Shown here piece by piece: positions 50,937-60,683 of a stretch of 64,000 bases of DNA. The stretch covers positions 16,412 through 80,411 of the forward strand of contig CAVZMO010000025.1 of assembly GCA_963776195.1 (NCBI GenBank). Reading direction: 5' to 3'. Every line of letters begins with the position of its first letter. Positions within the stretch are counted from its first letter, which is position 1. This stretch comes from CAVZMO01 sp963776195 (GTDB lineage Bacteria > Nitrospirota > Thermodesulfovibrionia > Thermodesulfovibrionales > SM23-35). A model generated the notes under the pieces. That model made no database searches, was not told the DNA's origin, and worked only from the letters and a program-made list of their open reading frames with translations. Position numbers and translations under genes: made by a program.

Positions 50937-52193
50937 TCATTTTAAAAACGCCGGTATCTGCTCATTCCTCACAAGGTCGTCGTATGTCTCACGCTTCCTG
51001 ATCAAGACATGCTCTTTACCCTTAACAAGGACCTCGGCAGCCCTCGGACGGCTGTTATAGTTCGAGCTCATAGAAAATCCGTACGCCCCGGCACTCATGA
51101 CAGCGAGATATTCTCCCTGTTTTACTCTGCTTAGTTCTCTCTCTTTCGCGAGAAAGTCCCCCGACTCGCATATGGGACCGACCACATCACCGAGGATTTT
51201 TGCTCTTTTCCTCCTGACAACAGAATCGATATGGTGGTATGCATCGTAAAGAGAGGGCCTTATCAGGTCATTCATGCCGGCGTCTACGACGATGAACTCC
51301 TTATCGGTGCCTTCTTTGAGATACAGAGTTTTTGTGACGAGTATACCCGCGTTGCCGAGTATAGACCTGCCGGGCTCCATAATGAGAGTAAGTTTTCTGC
51401 CTTCAAGCAAAGGGATAAGCTGTTTCGCAAGGTCTTTCGGAACCGGAGGTTCTTCGTCCTTGTACGATATGCCGAGTCCTCCCCCGATATCGAGGTATTG
51501 AATCCCGACGCCTTGGGCGCTCAATTCGTCTATGAGGAGGAGTATTCTCTTGAGGGCATCCACAAAGGGCGAGACCTTCGTAATCTGCGATCCGATATGT
51601 TTATGTACACCGATCACCTTGATATTCTTCAGCCGGGACGCAATCTTATAGTACTCCAACGCATCCTCGATCGGGATGCCGAACTTGTGCTTCCTAAGTC
51701 CCGTTGAGATATAAGGGTGGGTTTCCGGGTCGATATCCGGATTAATCCTCAATGCAATGCGAGCTTTCATCCTCATTTCCCCGGCGACTCTATCGATCTC
51801 TCTCAATTCATCCCCGGACTCCACATTGAACATGAGGATCTTTGAACGCAGAGCGTATCTAATTTCATCCTCTGTTTTTCCGACTCCCGCATATACTATC
51901 TTGTGGGATGGTATGCCCGCTCTCAATGCGACGAACAGTTCCCCTCCCGAAACAATGTCGGCGCCGCCACCGTTGTTAGCAAACAGCCTGAGGATCGCAG
52001 TATTCGGGTTGGATTTGACGGCAAAGCAGATTATGTGCGGGTAGTCGTTAAAGGCCTCGTCATACGCCTTGAAATGCCTCAGAAGAGTATTGTAACTATA
52101 AATATACAGCGGCGTTCCATATCTGTCGGCGAGTTCTCTTACGGGTACATCCTCTGCGTATAATTCGCCCGCCCGGTATTTAAACAAATGCAT
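50937..52193 (-). CDS. lysA: Diaminopimelate decarboxylase
   Basis: 418 residues, fold-III PLP enzyme: the PLP Lys in ICFAVKSNPN, HKHIGSQI, DIGGGLGISY, MEPGRSILGNAG and GPICESGDFLAKE. Last step of lysine synthesis (meso-DAP to lysine). Upstream member of the lysA-dapF-dapA group on the minus strand; divergent from aconitase. Confidence 0.96.
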   Translation of the reverse strand: MHLFKYRAGELYAEDVPVRELADRYGTPLYIYSYNTLLRHFKAYDEAFNDYPHIICFAVKSNPNTAILRLFANNGGGADIVSGGELFVALRAGIPSHKIVYAGVGKTEDEIRYALRSKILMFNVESGDELREIDRVAGEMRMKARIALRINPDIDPETHPYISTGLRKHKFGIPIEDALEYYKIASRLKNIKVIGVHKHIGSQITKVSPFVDALKRILLLIDELSAQGVGIQYLDIGGGLGISYKDEEPPVPKDLAKQLIPLLEGRKLTLIMEPGRSILGNAGILVTKTLYLKEGTDKEFIVVDAGMNDLIRPSLYDAYHHIDSVVRRKRAKILGDVVGPICESGDFLAKERELSRVKQGEYLAVMSAGAYGFSMSSNYNSRPRAAEVLVKGKEHVLIRKRETYDDLVRNEQIPAFLK

Positions 52194-52343
52194 TGGAGAT
52201 CTCCATGTGAGTTTTCTGTAACTTTGATATTTTAAACATATTTTCTTTTTATCTCAAGAGGTTAATCGGGAATTTGGATTTCGAGTCATTAGATATGGTA
52301 AATTGTATATATATTTTTTTTATAACTCATTCCGGAGGAAAAG

Positions 52344-54288
52344 TTGGGGAAGAACATTGTAGAGAAGATATTCGAAGCACATAAGGTTTACGGCGATCTC
52401 AAAACCGACACACCCGTCGGATTAAAGGTCGACCAGGTCTACACGCAGGATGCAACAGGTACAATGACCTGGCTGCAGTTCGAAGCGATAGGGATCGACA
52501 GGGTAAAGGTGCCATTGGCCGTGTCTTATGTAGATCATAATATGATCCAGTCGAATTATATGAATTCCGACGACCACCGGTTTCTTCAGACGGTTGCCGC
52601 GAGATACGGCGCATATTTTTCGAGACCCGGCAACGGAATAAGCCATCAGATACACCTCGAGCGCTTTGCAGCGCCCGGTAAGATCGCTCTGGGAACGGAC
52701 AGCCATACACCGACAGGTGGAGGTGTGGGCATGATAGCCATAGGTGTCGGAGGACTGGATGCAGCGACGGTTATGGCCGGATGCACCCTTCGAACTCAGT
52801 ATGCCGAAGGTTGTTCTTGTAAGACTCACGGGCGCACTAAACAGGCCGTGGGTCACGGCAATGGACGTGATCCTGGAAATCCTGAGGAGGCTCACCGTTA
52901 AGGGAGGTGTCGGAAAGATTCTCGAATACGGCGGACCCGGCGTAAAAGATTTAAGTGTGACAGAGAGGGCAACGATCACGAACATGGGTGCGGAACTCGG
53001 CGCTACAACCTCAATATTCCCGAGTGATAAAAGGACAGAGCATTTCTTAAAATCCCAGGGAAGAGAGCCGGACTGGAGCGAACTCCACGCTGATAAGAAT
53101 GCCGAATATGCCGATATCGTCGAGATCGATCTTAATGCAGTCGAACCGATGATCGCTCAGCCGCACAGCCCCGATAATGTTATATCCGTAAGGGAACTCT
53201 CGGGCACGAAAATAGACCAGGTCTGTATAGGAAGCTGTACGAATTCATCATACCAGACAATGGCAGTCGTTGCTTCGATACTGAAAGGCAATCCCGTGGC
53301 GGAAGGCGTCAGCCTTCTCATCAACCCCGGCTCGAAGCAGGTGTATGAGATGCTTTCCCGCAAAGGACTTATTGCGGACATGATAGCGGCTGGAGCGAGG
53401 ATGCTCGAAAGTTCATGCGGCCCCTGTATCGGCATGGGAGGCACCCCGGGTACCGGCCAGATATCGATCAGATCATACAACAGGAATTTTAAAGGGCGAA
53501 GCGGAAACAAGGATGCCTTTGTGTACCTTGCAAGCCCCATCGCGTGCGCGGTTTTTTCTGTTAAAGGGGAAATCATTGATCTGCGCAATGCAGGACTTCA
53601 TGTTGAGATGTTCAAAGAACCGGCACATTATAGCGTCAATGACAATATGCTCATAAAACCCGACACGCATGATACCCAGGTCATCAAAGGGCCGAATATA
53701 AAAGAAGTCCCCGTTAAGGAACCTCTCGTGGGGGAAAAAGAAGTGGATGTACTGCTGAAATTGGGTGACAACGTAACGACAGACGATATTATGCCCGCAG
53801 GCTCTGCGATTCTCCCTCTACGCTCTAATATTCCTGCAATAGCCGAGTATGTATTTTCCAACATTGACACCACATTCAGCAAAAGGGCGAGGGAAGCGAA
53901 GTTGAGCGGTGGTGGAATTATCGTCGGCGGCGAGAATTACGGTCAGGGTTCATCAAGAGAACACGCGGCACTCGCACCGATGTTCCTCGGTATCCAGGCG
54001 GTGATCGCAAAATCCTTTGCCCGGATCCATAGGTCGAACCTGATAAATTTCGGTATTCTACCTTTACTCTTCAAAGAAACAGGGGATTATGAGAAGGTTG
54101 AAAAAGGTGACAGGCTCGTTATACAGAACATAAAAGAGTCGTTGAAAGACAATCAGTCTTACGCCATATATAACCGGACAAAGGATTATTCCTTCGAGGC
54201 TTCTTCGAATCTCAACGACAGGGAGAAAGAAATCATTCTGTCCGGCGGTCTTCTACCGAACACAAAAAAACACATCCGGAATATTTGA
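52344..54288 (+). pseudogene. Aconitate hydratase, interrupted by one frameshift
   Basis: Frame 1 (TTG start after CCGGAGGAAAAG) encodes KIFEAHKVYGDL...LGTDSHTPTGGGVGMIAIGVGGLDAATVMAG. At 52782 a single extra T shifts the frame; reading on without it gives APFELSMPKVVLVRLTGAL and the rest of the enzyme in the second frame to 54288. Iron-sulfur ligands are intact (GSCTNSSYQ and SSCGPCIGMGG), as is the swivelling domain with GENYGQGSSREHAAL. Total ~648 codons, a normal mitochondrial-type aconitase length. Strong conservation on both sides makes a consensus error plausible. Confidence 0.88.
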
Positions 54289-54324
54289 CAAGAAAACCGG
54301 TTAAAAGGTAAATTAGATATCTCA

Positions 54325-54400
54325 GGGCCGCTAGCTCAGTTGGTAGAGCAACGCCCTTTTAAGGCGTGGGTCGTTGGTTCGAATCCAACGCGGCTCACCA
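54325..54400 (+). tRNA. tRNA-Lys (anticodon TTT)
   Basis: 76 bases with the cloverleaf visible: acceptor GGGCCGC/GCGGCTC (one G-T pair), D arm GCTC...GAGC, anticodon stem ACGCC/GGCGT with loop CTTTTAA (anticodon TTT), T arm GTTGG-TTCGAAT-CCAAC, encoded CCA. Confidence 0.96.
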
Positions 54401-54405
54401 AATGC

Positions 54406-54483
54406 GTCCCTATCGTCTAGCCCGGCCTAGGACATCGCCCTTTCAAGGCGGTAACACGGGTTCAAATCCCGTTGGGGACGCCA
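54406..54483 (+). tRNA. tRNA-Glu (anticodon TTC), integration target
   Basis: 78 bases: acceptor GTCCCTA/TGGGGAC, anticodon stem TCGCC/GGCGG with loop CTTTCAA (anticodon TTC), T arm CGGG-TTCAAAT-CCCG, discriminator G and encoded CCA. Its 3' part (from the anticodon loop onward) is duplicated at 62687, marking it as the attachment site of the neighbouring element; the gene itself stays intact. Confidence 0.94.
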
Positions 54484-54494
54484 TTTAAATCAAG
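54440..54494 (+). repeat. attL direct repeat
   Basis: 55 bases starting CTTTCAAGGCGGTAACACGG in the tRNA-Glu anticodon loop and ending ATTTAAATCAAG just past CCA. Identical to 62687-62741. The integrase stop codon lies inside it (54490). Confidence 0.93.
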
Positions 54495-55560
54495 AGGTTG
54501 CAGCATCAATGCATTTCTCTTGATTGTCCGATTGTAGCAAAATTGTAGCAGTCCCCTTCGAGTCAATCATCTTGATAGCCTCTCTTAAAGTTTCAGGCAA
54601 CAGATGTGCGTATCTTTGCGCCATCCTCTGATCCTTTTGCCCAAGAGCATGCTGCACCTGATAAAGTGATGCTCCATTATTTATCAGAAGAGTTGCAAAG
54701 TCGTGTCTGAGATCATGAAACCTCAAATCATTGACCCCTGCCCGTTCACACGTTCTCCTAAAGGCTATAGAAACTTTCCTGCCTGAATGAGGCTTTCCAA
54801 ATTCATCACAAAAGACATACACGCTTGCTATACGCCTTCCCTGCAATAGGTTCAAAAGGGTATTTCTAACAATATTGGTCATAGGAATAGCAACAGGATC
54901 ACCGTTTTTAGTTTTAGGCACGATAATTAGATTCCGGTTGAAATCTAACTGAGGTAAAGTCAACTGAACAATATTTCCCTGCCTGAGACCTGTCTGCGCA
55001 GCGATAATCACAATCGGCTTAAGCCATCCCGGTAAACTGAACCTGAGCTTTTCCGCTTCTTCAGGAGCTACATAACGAACCCTTGCATCATCGACTTTAA
55101 GCGACCTCATCACCTTTTTGACCGGATTCTCTTTGCATATTTCCCATTCATCAATAGCGATATTGAACACCCTTCTCAAGAAAGCAAGCTCTTTCCTCAC
55201 CGTTGAAGGCAATACTTTTTTCAATCTCTCAGCCTTATATTTACTGAGAACCGACGGAGCAACATCCTTAATGAGATAGTCGCCAAATACAGATTTAAAA
55301 TGAGCCACAACCTGATTGTTTCTTTCATGACTCGTGGGACTAAGCAATGGTGAGAACTCTTTCATATATCTTTCTAAAACCTCATTAATAGTGATGCCCT
55401 TAACTTTCTCAAAATATCTGCCTTCAACAATATCGGTCAGAACCTTTGCATAGAGCTTCTCAGCAAGTTTTCTCTTATCCGTCTTAAGTGAATCCTGAAT
55501 CCTCTTGCCCTGATACGATATACTGAACCAGAATATTTTACCTCTACGGTAAAGTCCCAT
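54490..55560 (-). CDS. Phage-type tyrosine integrase
   Basis: 356 residues: an N-terminal arm-binding-like region (RRGKIFWFSISYQGKRIQDSLKTDKRKLAEKLY), a core-binding domain, and a catalytic domain with Arg in TGLRQGNIVQL, Lys in VPKTKNGDPVAI, RFHDLRHDFATLLINNGASLYQVQHALGQK and Tyr in QRYAHLLPE. It ends inside attL of tRNA-Glu, the typical position. The last codons contain two 11-base-phased TTGTAGCA repeats (as seen on the + strand). Start directly follows the excisionase stop. Confidence 0.93.
   Translation of the reverse strand: MGLYRRGKIFWFSISYQGKRIQDSLKTDKRKLAEKLYAKVLTDIVEGRYFEKVKGITINEVLERYMKEFSPLLSPTSHERNNQVVAHFKSVFGDYLIKDVAPSVLSKYKAERLKKVLPSTVRKELAFLRRVFNIAIDEWEICKENPVKKVMRSLKVDDARVRYVAPEEAEKLRFSLPGWLKPIVIIAAQTGLRQGNIVQLTLPQLDFNRNLIIVPKTKNGDPVAIPMTNIVRNTLLNLLQGRRIASVYVFCDEFGKPHSGRKVSIAFRRTCERAGVNDLRFHDLRHDFATLLINNGASLYQVQHALGQKDQRMAQRYAHLLPETLREAIKMIDSKGTATILLQSDNQEKCIDAATS
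54498..54551. promoter_or_regulatory. Candidate integrase arm-binding repeats, left end
   Basis: TTGTAGCAA at 54532 and TTGTAGCAG at 54543 (11-base period), plus a related TTGCAGCA at 54498. They match the repeats near attR and lie just inside attL. Confidence 0.55.
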
Positions 55561-55788
55561 TTAATCTCTACCCCCTCTCCTGGGACTTCTGGCCTGGGTA
55601 AAAGGATTATAACTTGAAGAAGCTTCTTTTTTACAGGAGCCAATCCAATTCATAATATCCTCAATATCGAACCTCAGAGAGCCATTCAGCTTAAAGCACG
55701 GTATTTGCCCCAACTCCGCCCATTGATAAAGCGTAGAAGGCTTCACGTTGAGAATTTCTGCCACTTCCTTGACCCCTGCCAACTTCAC
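55561..55788 (-). CDS. Excisionase-like helix-turn-helix protein (MerR/AlpA type)
   Basis: 75 residues: KLAGVKEVAEILNVKPSTLYQWAELGQIPCFKLNGSLRFDIEDIMNWI is the winged-HTH of excisionases/AlpA regulators. It sits immediately upstream of the integrase, stop next to the integrase start, and probably controls excision. The basic tail is short. Confidence 0.85.
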   Translation of the reverse strand: MKLAGVKEVAEILNVKPSTLYQWAELGQIPCFKLNGSLRFDIEDIMNWIGSCKKEASSSYNPFTQARSPRRGGRD

Positions 55789-55913
55789 GCCATGCCTCTT
55801 TTAAAGAATATTCCGGCTTTTACCCGAAAACTGTAAAATCCGGCTTTGTGAAATGCGCGGTAATAGAATTTCTCAGGCTGCCCCATATCTACCCATACCT
55901 CAAAATTCATTTC

Positions 55914-56711
55914 TTAGAATGGCTCCCGATTTTCAAACCATGCGATGACATCTGATATATATGTCTCCTTTATCCTTTCCAAAAGCTTCATATCCTGAAG
56001 TGCTTCCAACTGTTTCCTAAACTTTCTGTTCACTTGTTTATACATGGCCTGCATAACCCCGCAGGGACTACCGCAACTCATCTGAATAAAGTTGAGCCTA
56101 TCAAAATGGGACGCTAATCTTGCCGGGTTCTCTTTTAATTTTTTCAGGTTCATTTTCGGTGTGCTGATTGCAACTTCGAATCTCGTCAAGTCGGTGTACA
56201 ATTCGAGAAGGCTCTTTTCACTTTCGGTAACGCGCATATTCTTTTTAAGCCGGTATCTGATTTCATGCAGTTTGTTATAAATCCTTACTTTCGGATTAAT
56301 GCCCGCATAAATAGTGTCACTGATAATCCTAAAAGTGCGAATGCCTTTGACGTGAAGCATCGCAATTATCGCCTGAACATTAATATTTGGAATATCGGCG
56401 GCGACATCAATTCTCGATATATTAATATCTTCCAAATTGAGTTCAGGTATATCAAAAATTGAATATATATAATTTTCCATTTCATCATAACATTCGAAAT
56501 ATTTCGGATTAAGAACGATGTTTGTAAATGGCATTCTTGCGTTTGTGGAGTCCTTGAATTTATGCGGGTAAAAAAGTATCCGTGCCCTGTCCAGTTCGCA
56601 CATATATTTATACATCTTTGACTTGAAAGAATCCTCAGTGATCTCCCCGTGATATTCTATGTAATCCCTATCGGGCGGTAAATGAAGTGTCAAACTCAAG
56701 TAATCTATCAT
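55914..56711 (-). CDS. Replication initiation protein, RstA/Rep_trans-like
   Basis: 265 residues: MIDYLSLTLHLPPDRDYIEYHG, ...NINISRIDVAADIPNINVQAIIAML..., IRTFRIISDTIYAGINPKVRIYNKLHEIRYRL, LTRFEVAI. The RIDVAxDI and KVRIYNKL-RFE motifs resemble rolling-circle initiators of filamentous phages (RstA-type) and some plasmids. It probably nicks an origin on the excised circle. Family assignment is by motif only. Confidence 0.65.
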   Translation of the reverse strand: MIDYLSLTLHLPPDRDYIEYHGEITEDSFKSKMYKYMCELDRARILFYPHKFKDSTNARMPFTNIVLNPKYFECYDEMENYIYSIFDIPELNLEDINISRIDVAADIPNINVQAIIAMLHVKGIRTFRIISDTIYAGINPKVRIYNKLHEIRYRLKKNMRVTESEKSLLELYTDLTRFEVAISTPKMNLKKLKENPARLASHFDRLNFIQMSCGSPCGVMQAMYKQVNRKFRKQLEALQDMKLLERIKETYISDVIAWFENREPF

Positions 56712-56790
56712 GTTAGTAACGTATTTGCCGCTTATTAGTCATATCCGGCAAACACCCCCTGCAAGTAGCTTGAACGCTCGTCGATGAAGA

Positions 56791-56837
56791 GCGGGGCGGC
56801 CATCCAAAGCAATAGCTTTTGGATGGCCTTGCCCCGC
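56791..56837. repeat. Strong hairpin upstream of the Rep gene, candidate origin
   Basis: GCGGGGCGGCCATCCAAA (56791-56808) pairs with TTTGGATGGCC-tt-GCCCCGC (56818-56837), 18 pairs with one 2-base bulge and a short AT loop. No T-run follows in either direction. Its position 80 bases before the initiator start suits a rolling-circle origin or a regulatory hairpin. Confidence 0.55.
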
Positions 56838-56879
56838 CTTGCGCTTTATTGAGGGTATAAGTTGTTAGAATAGTCACCT

Positions 56880-57146
56880 TTACCGATCCTCAGAGTTATC
56901 GAACAGCTTTTTCTTTCTCAGGTAATCCTTCAAGAGAACTTCACGTACCGCCCTGTCTAAATCTGCCTTGGGCTTTGAAAGATTTTCTTTGCAGTACGTT
57001 TGAAACTTGTTTAATTGGTCTTGCACATCGGTAAACGGCCCGAGACATTCATCTCGCTGGGAAGGCAGAAGTAAACACTTCTTTTTCCTGAAACACGTTG
57101 AGCACTTCTTTCGGATTATTAAATGGGACTGTTCGTCGTTCTTCAC
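56880..57146 (-). CDS. Small Cys-containing hypothetical protein
   Basis: 88 residues: RKKCSTCFRKKKCLLLPSQRDECLGPF has CxxC plus two more Cys, zinc-finger-like, followed by a helical half (DLDRAVREVLLKDYLRKKKLF). No family recognised. Precedes the initiator gene with the hairpin in between. Confidence 0.5.
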   Translation of the reverse strand: MKNDEQSHLIIRKKCSTCFRKKKCLLLPSQRDECLGPFTDVQDQLNKFQTYCKENLSKPKADLDRAVREVLLKDYLRKKKLFDNSEDR

Positions 57147-57224
57147 AATTTGAGTTTAAACGACGACTACGATGGCAAATAAGGACATGAAAAAATATTT
57201 TGATGTCCCTATTTCAGAGGGTTA

Positions 57225-58064
57225 TTAATTCTTTTTAAAAAGCGGGGTAATCTCTCTTTTAATTAACTTTTTATATCCGTCGAAAGAAACAGGAACTTCC
57301 ACGCCGATGTAATCAAGCAGCTCTATCTGTTGCTTATAGGTGAGCTTACTAAATACAGCATCCCAAAACACAAATAAGATAAACTTCAATTTGACTTGCC
57401 CGTGCTTACTTATAAGTGGTTCACTCTTGATTGCATCACCTAGTTTTTCAAAAAAGATTGAGTTGCTAAGCAACATCTCTTTCAATATTCTTTCTCTAAA
57501 CCATTCATGATCAAAAAGCGTTTTATCATATCTAATAAGTGTAAACAATGAAGTTTCATTACCGTCTCTTGCTTCTTCATAAAGAGTTTTCAATGACTTC
57601 TTATCAATCAATGTGGAAACTAAATTTAGAACGCTAAAGGTAATATAGAGAATCATTTCAGGCGTAATCTTTTGTTCAAGTTCAAAGGCAAAAAGCTCTT
57701 GTTTCTTTATATCGTGTTCTATACCAGATACGTCTACACTACTCATGGATTTAAAGAAATCTACTAGTAGCGTTATCTCCTCTTTCCCCTCATAAAAGAT
57801 TTTAAAACTTTTTATACTGCTGTTCTTTATATTTTCAATTACTAAGGAGGTCATAAGTAAAGCCACATGACAGTCTACGAAAAGCCTTTTTAAAAGGCAT
57901 GTTATGAGCATCGTATGTGAGACTACTAATGACCGGATTAGTAACTCCTCTGAATTTTCATAATCTGGTTCTTCACTGAGTTTAAGAAATTCAACGAAGG
58001 CTTTTACTTGGTCTGCTAAGGCAGGATCAACTTTATCTTTCCACGAAGTGACTTCTTTGCTCAT
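57225..58064 (-). CDS. Hypothetical cargo protein, helical
   Basis: 279 residues, all-alpha in appearance (ALADQVKAFVEFLKLSEE, LLIRSLVVSHTMLITCLLKRLFVDC, IEHDIKKQELFAFELEQKITPEMILYITFSVLNLVSTLIDK). No signal peptide and no known domain. The long even frame and good start support a gene. Function unknown. Confidence 0.6.
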   Translation of the reverse strand: MSKEVTSWKDKVDPALADQVKAFVEFLKLSEEPDYENSEELLIRSLVVSHTMLITCLLKRLFVDCHVALLMTSLVIENIKNSSIKSFKIFYEGKEEITLLVDFFKSMSSVDVSGIEHDIKKQELFAFELEQKITPEMILYITFSVLNLVSTLIDKKSLKTLYEEARDGNETSLFTLIRYDKTLFDHEWFRERILKEMLLSNSIFFEKLGDAIKSEPLISKHGQVKLKFILFVFWDAVFSKLTYKQQIELLDYIGVEVPVSFDGYKKLIKREITPLFKKN

Positions 58065-58236
58065 GCAACATTATATCAAATCTACTTTTGAGGCTTTCAC
58101 CTACCATGCCGCAAAAGTTAAGAAAAACGAAAAGTGATGATTTACGGGAGAATTGTTTAATGGCACGCATCAGCAGCGCGGACCGCAGCTCGCATCCGTC
58201 TGGATGCGCTTGTTGGATGGCCTACTAAATGTTCTA

Positions 58237-58782
58237 TTATTTTCCTTTTTCAATTCGTCCGTGAATTGATGCAATCAGGGTAGCATGAAGATAAATCACT
58301 AAGAGAATGAATATAAGTTGGATTATTTGCACGATTTTCTCAATATAGCTCCAGACTTTGTTTTTGGATATATAATCCTCTTGCTTCTGATAGAGGTCGT
58401 TAGCATTCTGCTGACACTTTCTAAGCTCAGCGTTTAAATTCCTTGCCTTATACATGAACCTTTCACGAGTAGTCTTGTCTTGCCAAACATGACGCTCTGA
58501 TTCTGGAATCTTATTAAACAAATCTGGAACATTCTTGATTTTCATATCCCAGAATCCAAGTTTACGAGAGAGAAGCAAATCGTAATTTAGCATCTCTATG
58601 TATTCTAAGGAAAAGGCATTTACTCGACCATATGATTCTACCAATTTAAGAGACTGACGCACCTGAGCTTCATTGTTGACAGTCTGCTTGGATGCTACGA
58701 ATTGTTGTGATACATTTAGCAGTAGAATAAGGGTCAGAAGTACACCTATGATAGTCAGTCTTTTCTCCTCGATAAGTCTCAT
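58237..58782 (-). CDS. Membrane protein with two terminal helices
   Basis: 181 residues: N-terminal helix (LTIIGVLLTLILLLNVSQQF), an extracytoplasmic helical domain (VESYGRVNAFSLEYIEMLNYDLL...RARNLNAELRKCQQNANDLYQKQ) and a C-terminal helix (IVQIIQLIFILLVIYLHATLIASI). Topology resembles a sensor without its output domain. Unknown function. Confidence 0.55.
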   Translation of the reverse strand: MRLIEEKRLTIIGVLLTLILLLNVSQQFVASKQTVNNEAQVRQSLKLVESYGRVNAFSLEYIEMLNYDLLLSRKLGFWDMKIKNVPDLFNKIPESERHVWQDKTTRERFMYKARNLNAELRKCQQNANDLYQKQEDYISKNKVWSYIEKIVQIIQLIFILLVIYLHATLIASIHGRIEKGK

Positions 58783-58864
58783 TGTAATATCCGTTCTTTA
58801 ATACTATTAAATCCCGCGTCCCGCTTGAGCGATTTGTTAAGCGTTTTCTTATCTCAGTCATTCA

Positions 58865-59863
58865 CTACTGAAATTTAACATCTGTGACTGCAACTTTCAC
58901 TTTTTTGCTCCAATCCGATGGTGCATCATTGAGCTTATAACCAAATCGTCTGCTATAGTTCGGCTTTAAGGGTGTATTGTCGCGCATGAATGAATATTCT
59001 GAAACTAACACCGGATGGTATGAACTTTCAAAAACAACCTTTTCATTTTTATCGAGGCAATAGGTCGTAATCTCAACTTCTTTGAGGGTTCTATCACCAT
59101 TATTCTTTATCTCCCCATATATGCCGATTGTGCCGAGAAAATCAGTTCCGAGATGAATATTTCTCACCTCAATCTTATCGAAGTAAGCTTTCTTGACCTT
59201 ATACGCTTCGATTTCTTTATCAATTTCGGCAAGTTTGCCTTGAACAGTTTTATCGTTTTTATCTAATAAAATGGCCTCCTGATATTTTGTCTTTGCTTCC
59301 TCAAATTTCTTGCTTTTTTCCAGTTGTATCGCCTGGTCAGAAATCTCTTTTGCCTTTTTCTGCCCTTCCCAATTCAAAAATACTCTCCACCCTTCTTTGT
59401 CCTTAACGAGATCGTATTTTTGAGTTGTAGTAGTCATCGGCAATGACTTGTCCTTAAATTTTTCAGCGATAATCTTTTCCATTTCCTTCTCGTCCCTTTT
59501 ACCGCTGAATGCTGAAGCAATCGCGATACCTATGAGGTCAGCCGTTGCTTTGCTCAAATCAGGACCAGTAATTTCCACTGTTGCTTCGGCACTGTTGCCG
59601 CTTACCTTTATATCTTTGACGTTGAAGGAAATCTTGCTGGCAAAAAGTTTTGAGAAAGGATTATCAATGGCATCTGCCTCATACTCTTTTTGATTCTTGA
59701 AATTCTTATCTTTGGAGGACAAGAGTGCATAAGTCTCGCTGTAATTGCCCCTGTAATAGTTATCGAGGTACTTCGTCAAAACATTCTTGGGGCTTGGGCC
59801 AAAAAAGTTGCAAGAGGCAAGGATAAGAACCAGTAGCACGGATAAAAGCAAAATTTTCTTCAT
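58865..59863 (-). CDS. Lipoprotein with DUF4878-like and FxLYD-like domains
   Basis: 332 residues. Lipobox LLSVLLVLILASC gives a lipidated Cys. Residues ~25-170 (VLTKYLDNYYRGNYSETYALLSSKDKNF...VSGNSAEATVEITGPD...KDKEGWRVFLNWE) look like the NTF2-type DUF4878 fold. Then a short helical TPR-like stretch (AKTKYQEAILLDKNDKTVQGKLAEIDKEIE) and a C-terminal FxLYD-like beta domain (GTIGIYGEIKNNGDRTLKEVEITTYCLDKNEKVVFE). Envelope protein carried by the element; role unknown. Confidence 0.75.
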   Translation of the reverse strand: MKKILLLSVLLVLILASCNFFGPSPKNVLTKYLDNYYRGNYSETYALLSSKDKNFKNQKEYEADAIDNPFSKLFASKISFNVKDIKVSGNSAEATVEITGPDLSKATADLIGIAIASAFSGKRDEKEMEKIIAEKFKDKSLPMTTTTQKYDLVKDKEGWRVFLNWEGQKKAKEISDQAIQLEKSKKFEEAKTKYQEAILLDKNDKTVQGKLAEIDKEIEAYKVKKAYFDKIEVRNIHLGTDFLGTIGIYGEIKNNGDRTLKEVEITTYCLDKNEKVVFESSYHPVLVSEYSFMRDNTPLKPNYSRRFGYKLNDAPSDWSKKVKVAVTDVKFQ

Positions 59864-59881
59864 TTCAAGTTTTCCTTTCGC

Positions 59882-60289
59882 TTATTTTAAATACTGTACC
59901 AATGCGCTGACCGCGAGCGCCCCAGCCGCGATCCAGAGGCCGATGCGGGTGTAAAGGTTCGATCTCTTCATTTGTTTGTTTTCATCGGCGCGCTTTTGCA
60001 GCTCTCGCGCGGCATCAAAAAGCATGGCTGGATGATATGGAAAGAAGAAGCAGCCCGAGGCTCTCGGCACAAGATTAATTATTGAGTTTCTTTCTTCTGT
60101 CGAACCAGATACACCTTCGTCCCAAACACCCATATGGCAGTTTAGGGAATAGTGTATAGCGACCATTTTCTGGGGTGCTAACGAGGCTTGCTCGCGTTCC
60201 TGTTTGTTTAATGAAAACGCGAGGACGCGACCGGTGTCCTCCCGGTATGCCTTGGCCAAGAAATGGCAGTGGCAACAGATCGGCTTCAT
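59882..60289 (-). CDS. Uncharacterised Cys/His protein with C-terminal membrane helix
   Basis: 135 residues: CCHCHFLAKAYRED...FSLNKQEREQA, HYSLNCHMGVWDEG, SGCFFFPYHPAMLFDAARELQKR and a C-terminal helix (IGLWIAAGALAVSALV). The CxxCHF...C-x-G-V-W-D-E-G...CFF-Y-PGM order matches an uncharacterised family that I recall from scattered bacterial genomes. The Cys/His set could bind metal. 19 bases upstream of the lipoprotein gene. Confidence 0.6.
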   Translation of the reverse strand: MKPICCHCHFLAKAYREDTGRVLAFSLNKQEREQASLAPQKMVAIHYSLNCHMGVWDEGVSGSTEERNSIINLVPRASGCFFFPYHPAMLFDAARELQKRADENKQMKRSNLYTRIGLWIAAGALAVSALVQYLK

Positions 60290-60683
60290 TATCGAATGGC
60301 TAACAAATAATTATATCGTTTGTGTTCATCCCCACAGATTCTATCATACCCACTCCGTTTTTTCACCGGTTTCGTATTTTTCTAACTGGATATTATGACT
60401 CTTAGGATGATAAAACAGAAACTCGATAACTGCACCTTATTAATTCGCCCTGCTTAACAGTTACATTACTAAAAAGAAACAAATGGTCTGAGAGCAGTCT
60501 GATAGTGCATTGACTTCAGGAAGAACTCTTGCCTTTCAACTCCACCTACAAGGCAACACAATCGACAGAAGAGGACCCGTGAGGATTGACGGGAGAAGTC
60601 TACAGTACTGTCCGAAGAAACATGAAAGAAGAGTTGATAGCGTTTGCGTTCCCGGCTTGCGTTATGCCCAAAATAAACCCGGG
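60290..60683. other. Intergenic gap inside the tRNA-Glu element
   Basis: About 390 bases without a supported gene. Overlapping frames on both strands (60469-60741 minus, 60510-60710 plus) lack domain features, ribosome sites or agreement with neighbours. AT-rich first half may hold the promoter for the 59882-60289 and lipoprotein genes. Confidence 0.4.

Noticed and set aside
58160..58230. Another attC-like palindrome (GCATCC/GGATGC hairpin with GTTGGATGGC)
   Set aside because: The outer boxes and arm symmetry needed for attC are missing; only a small local hairpin.
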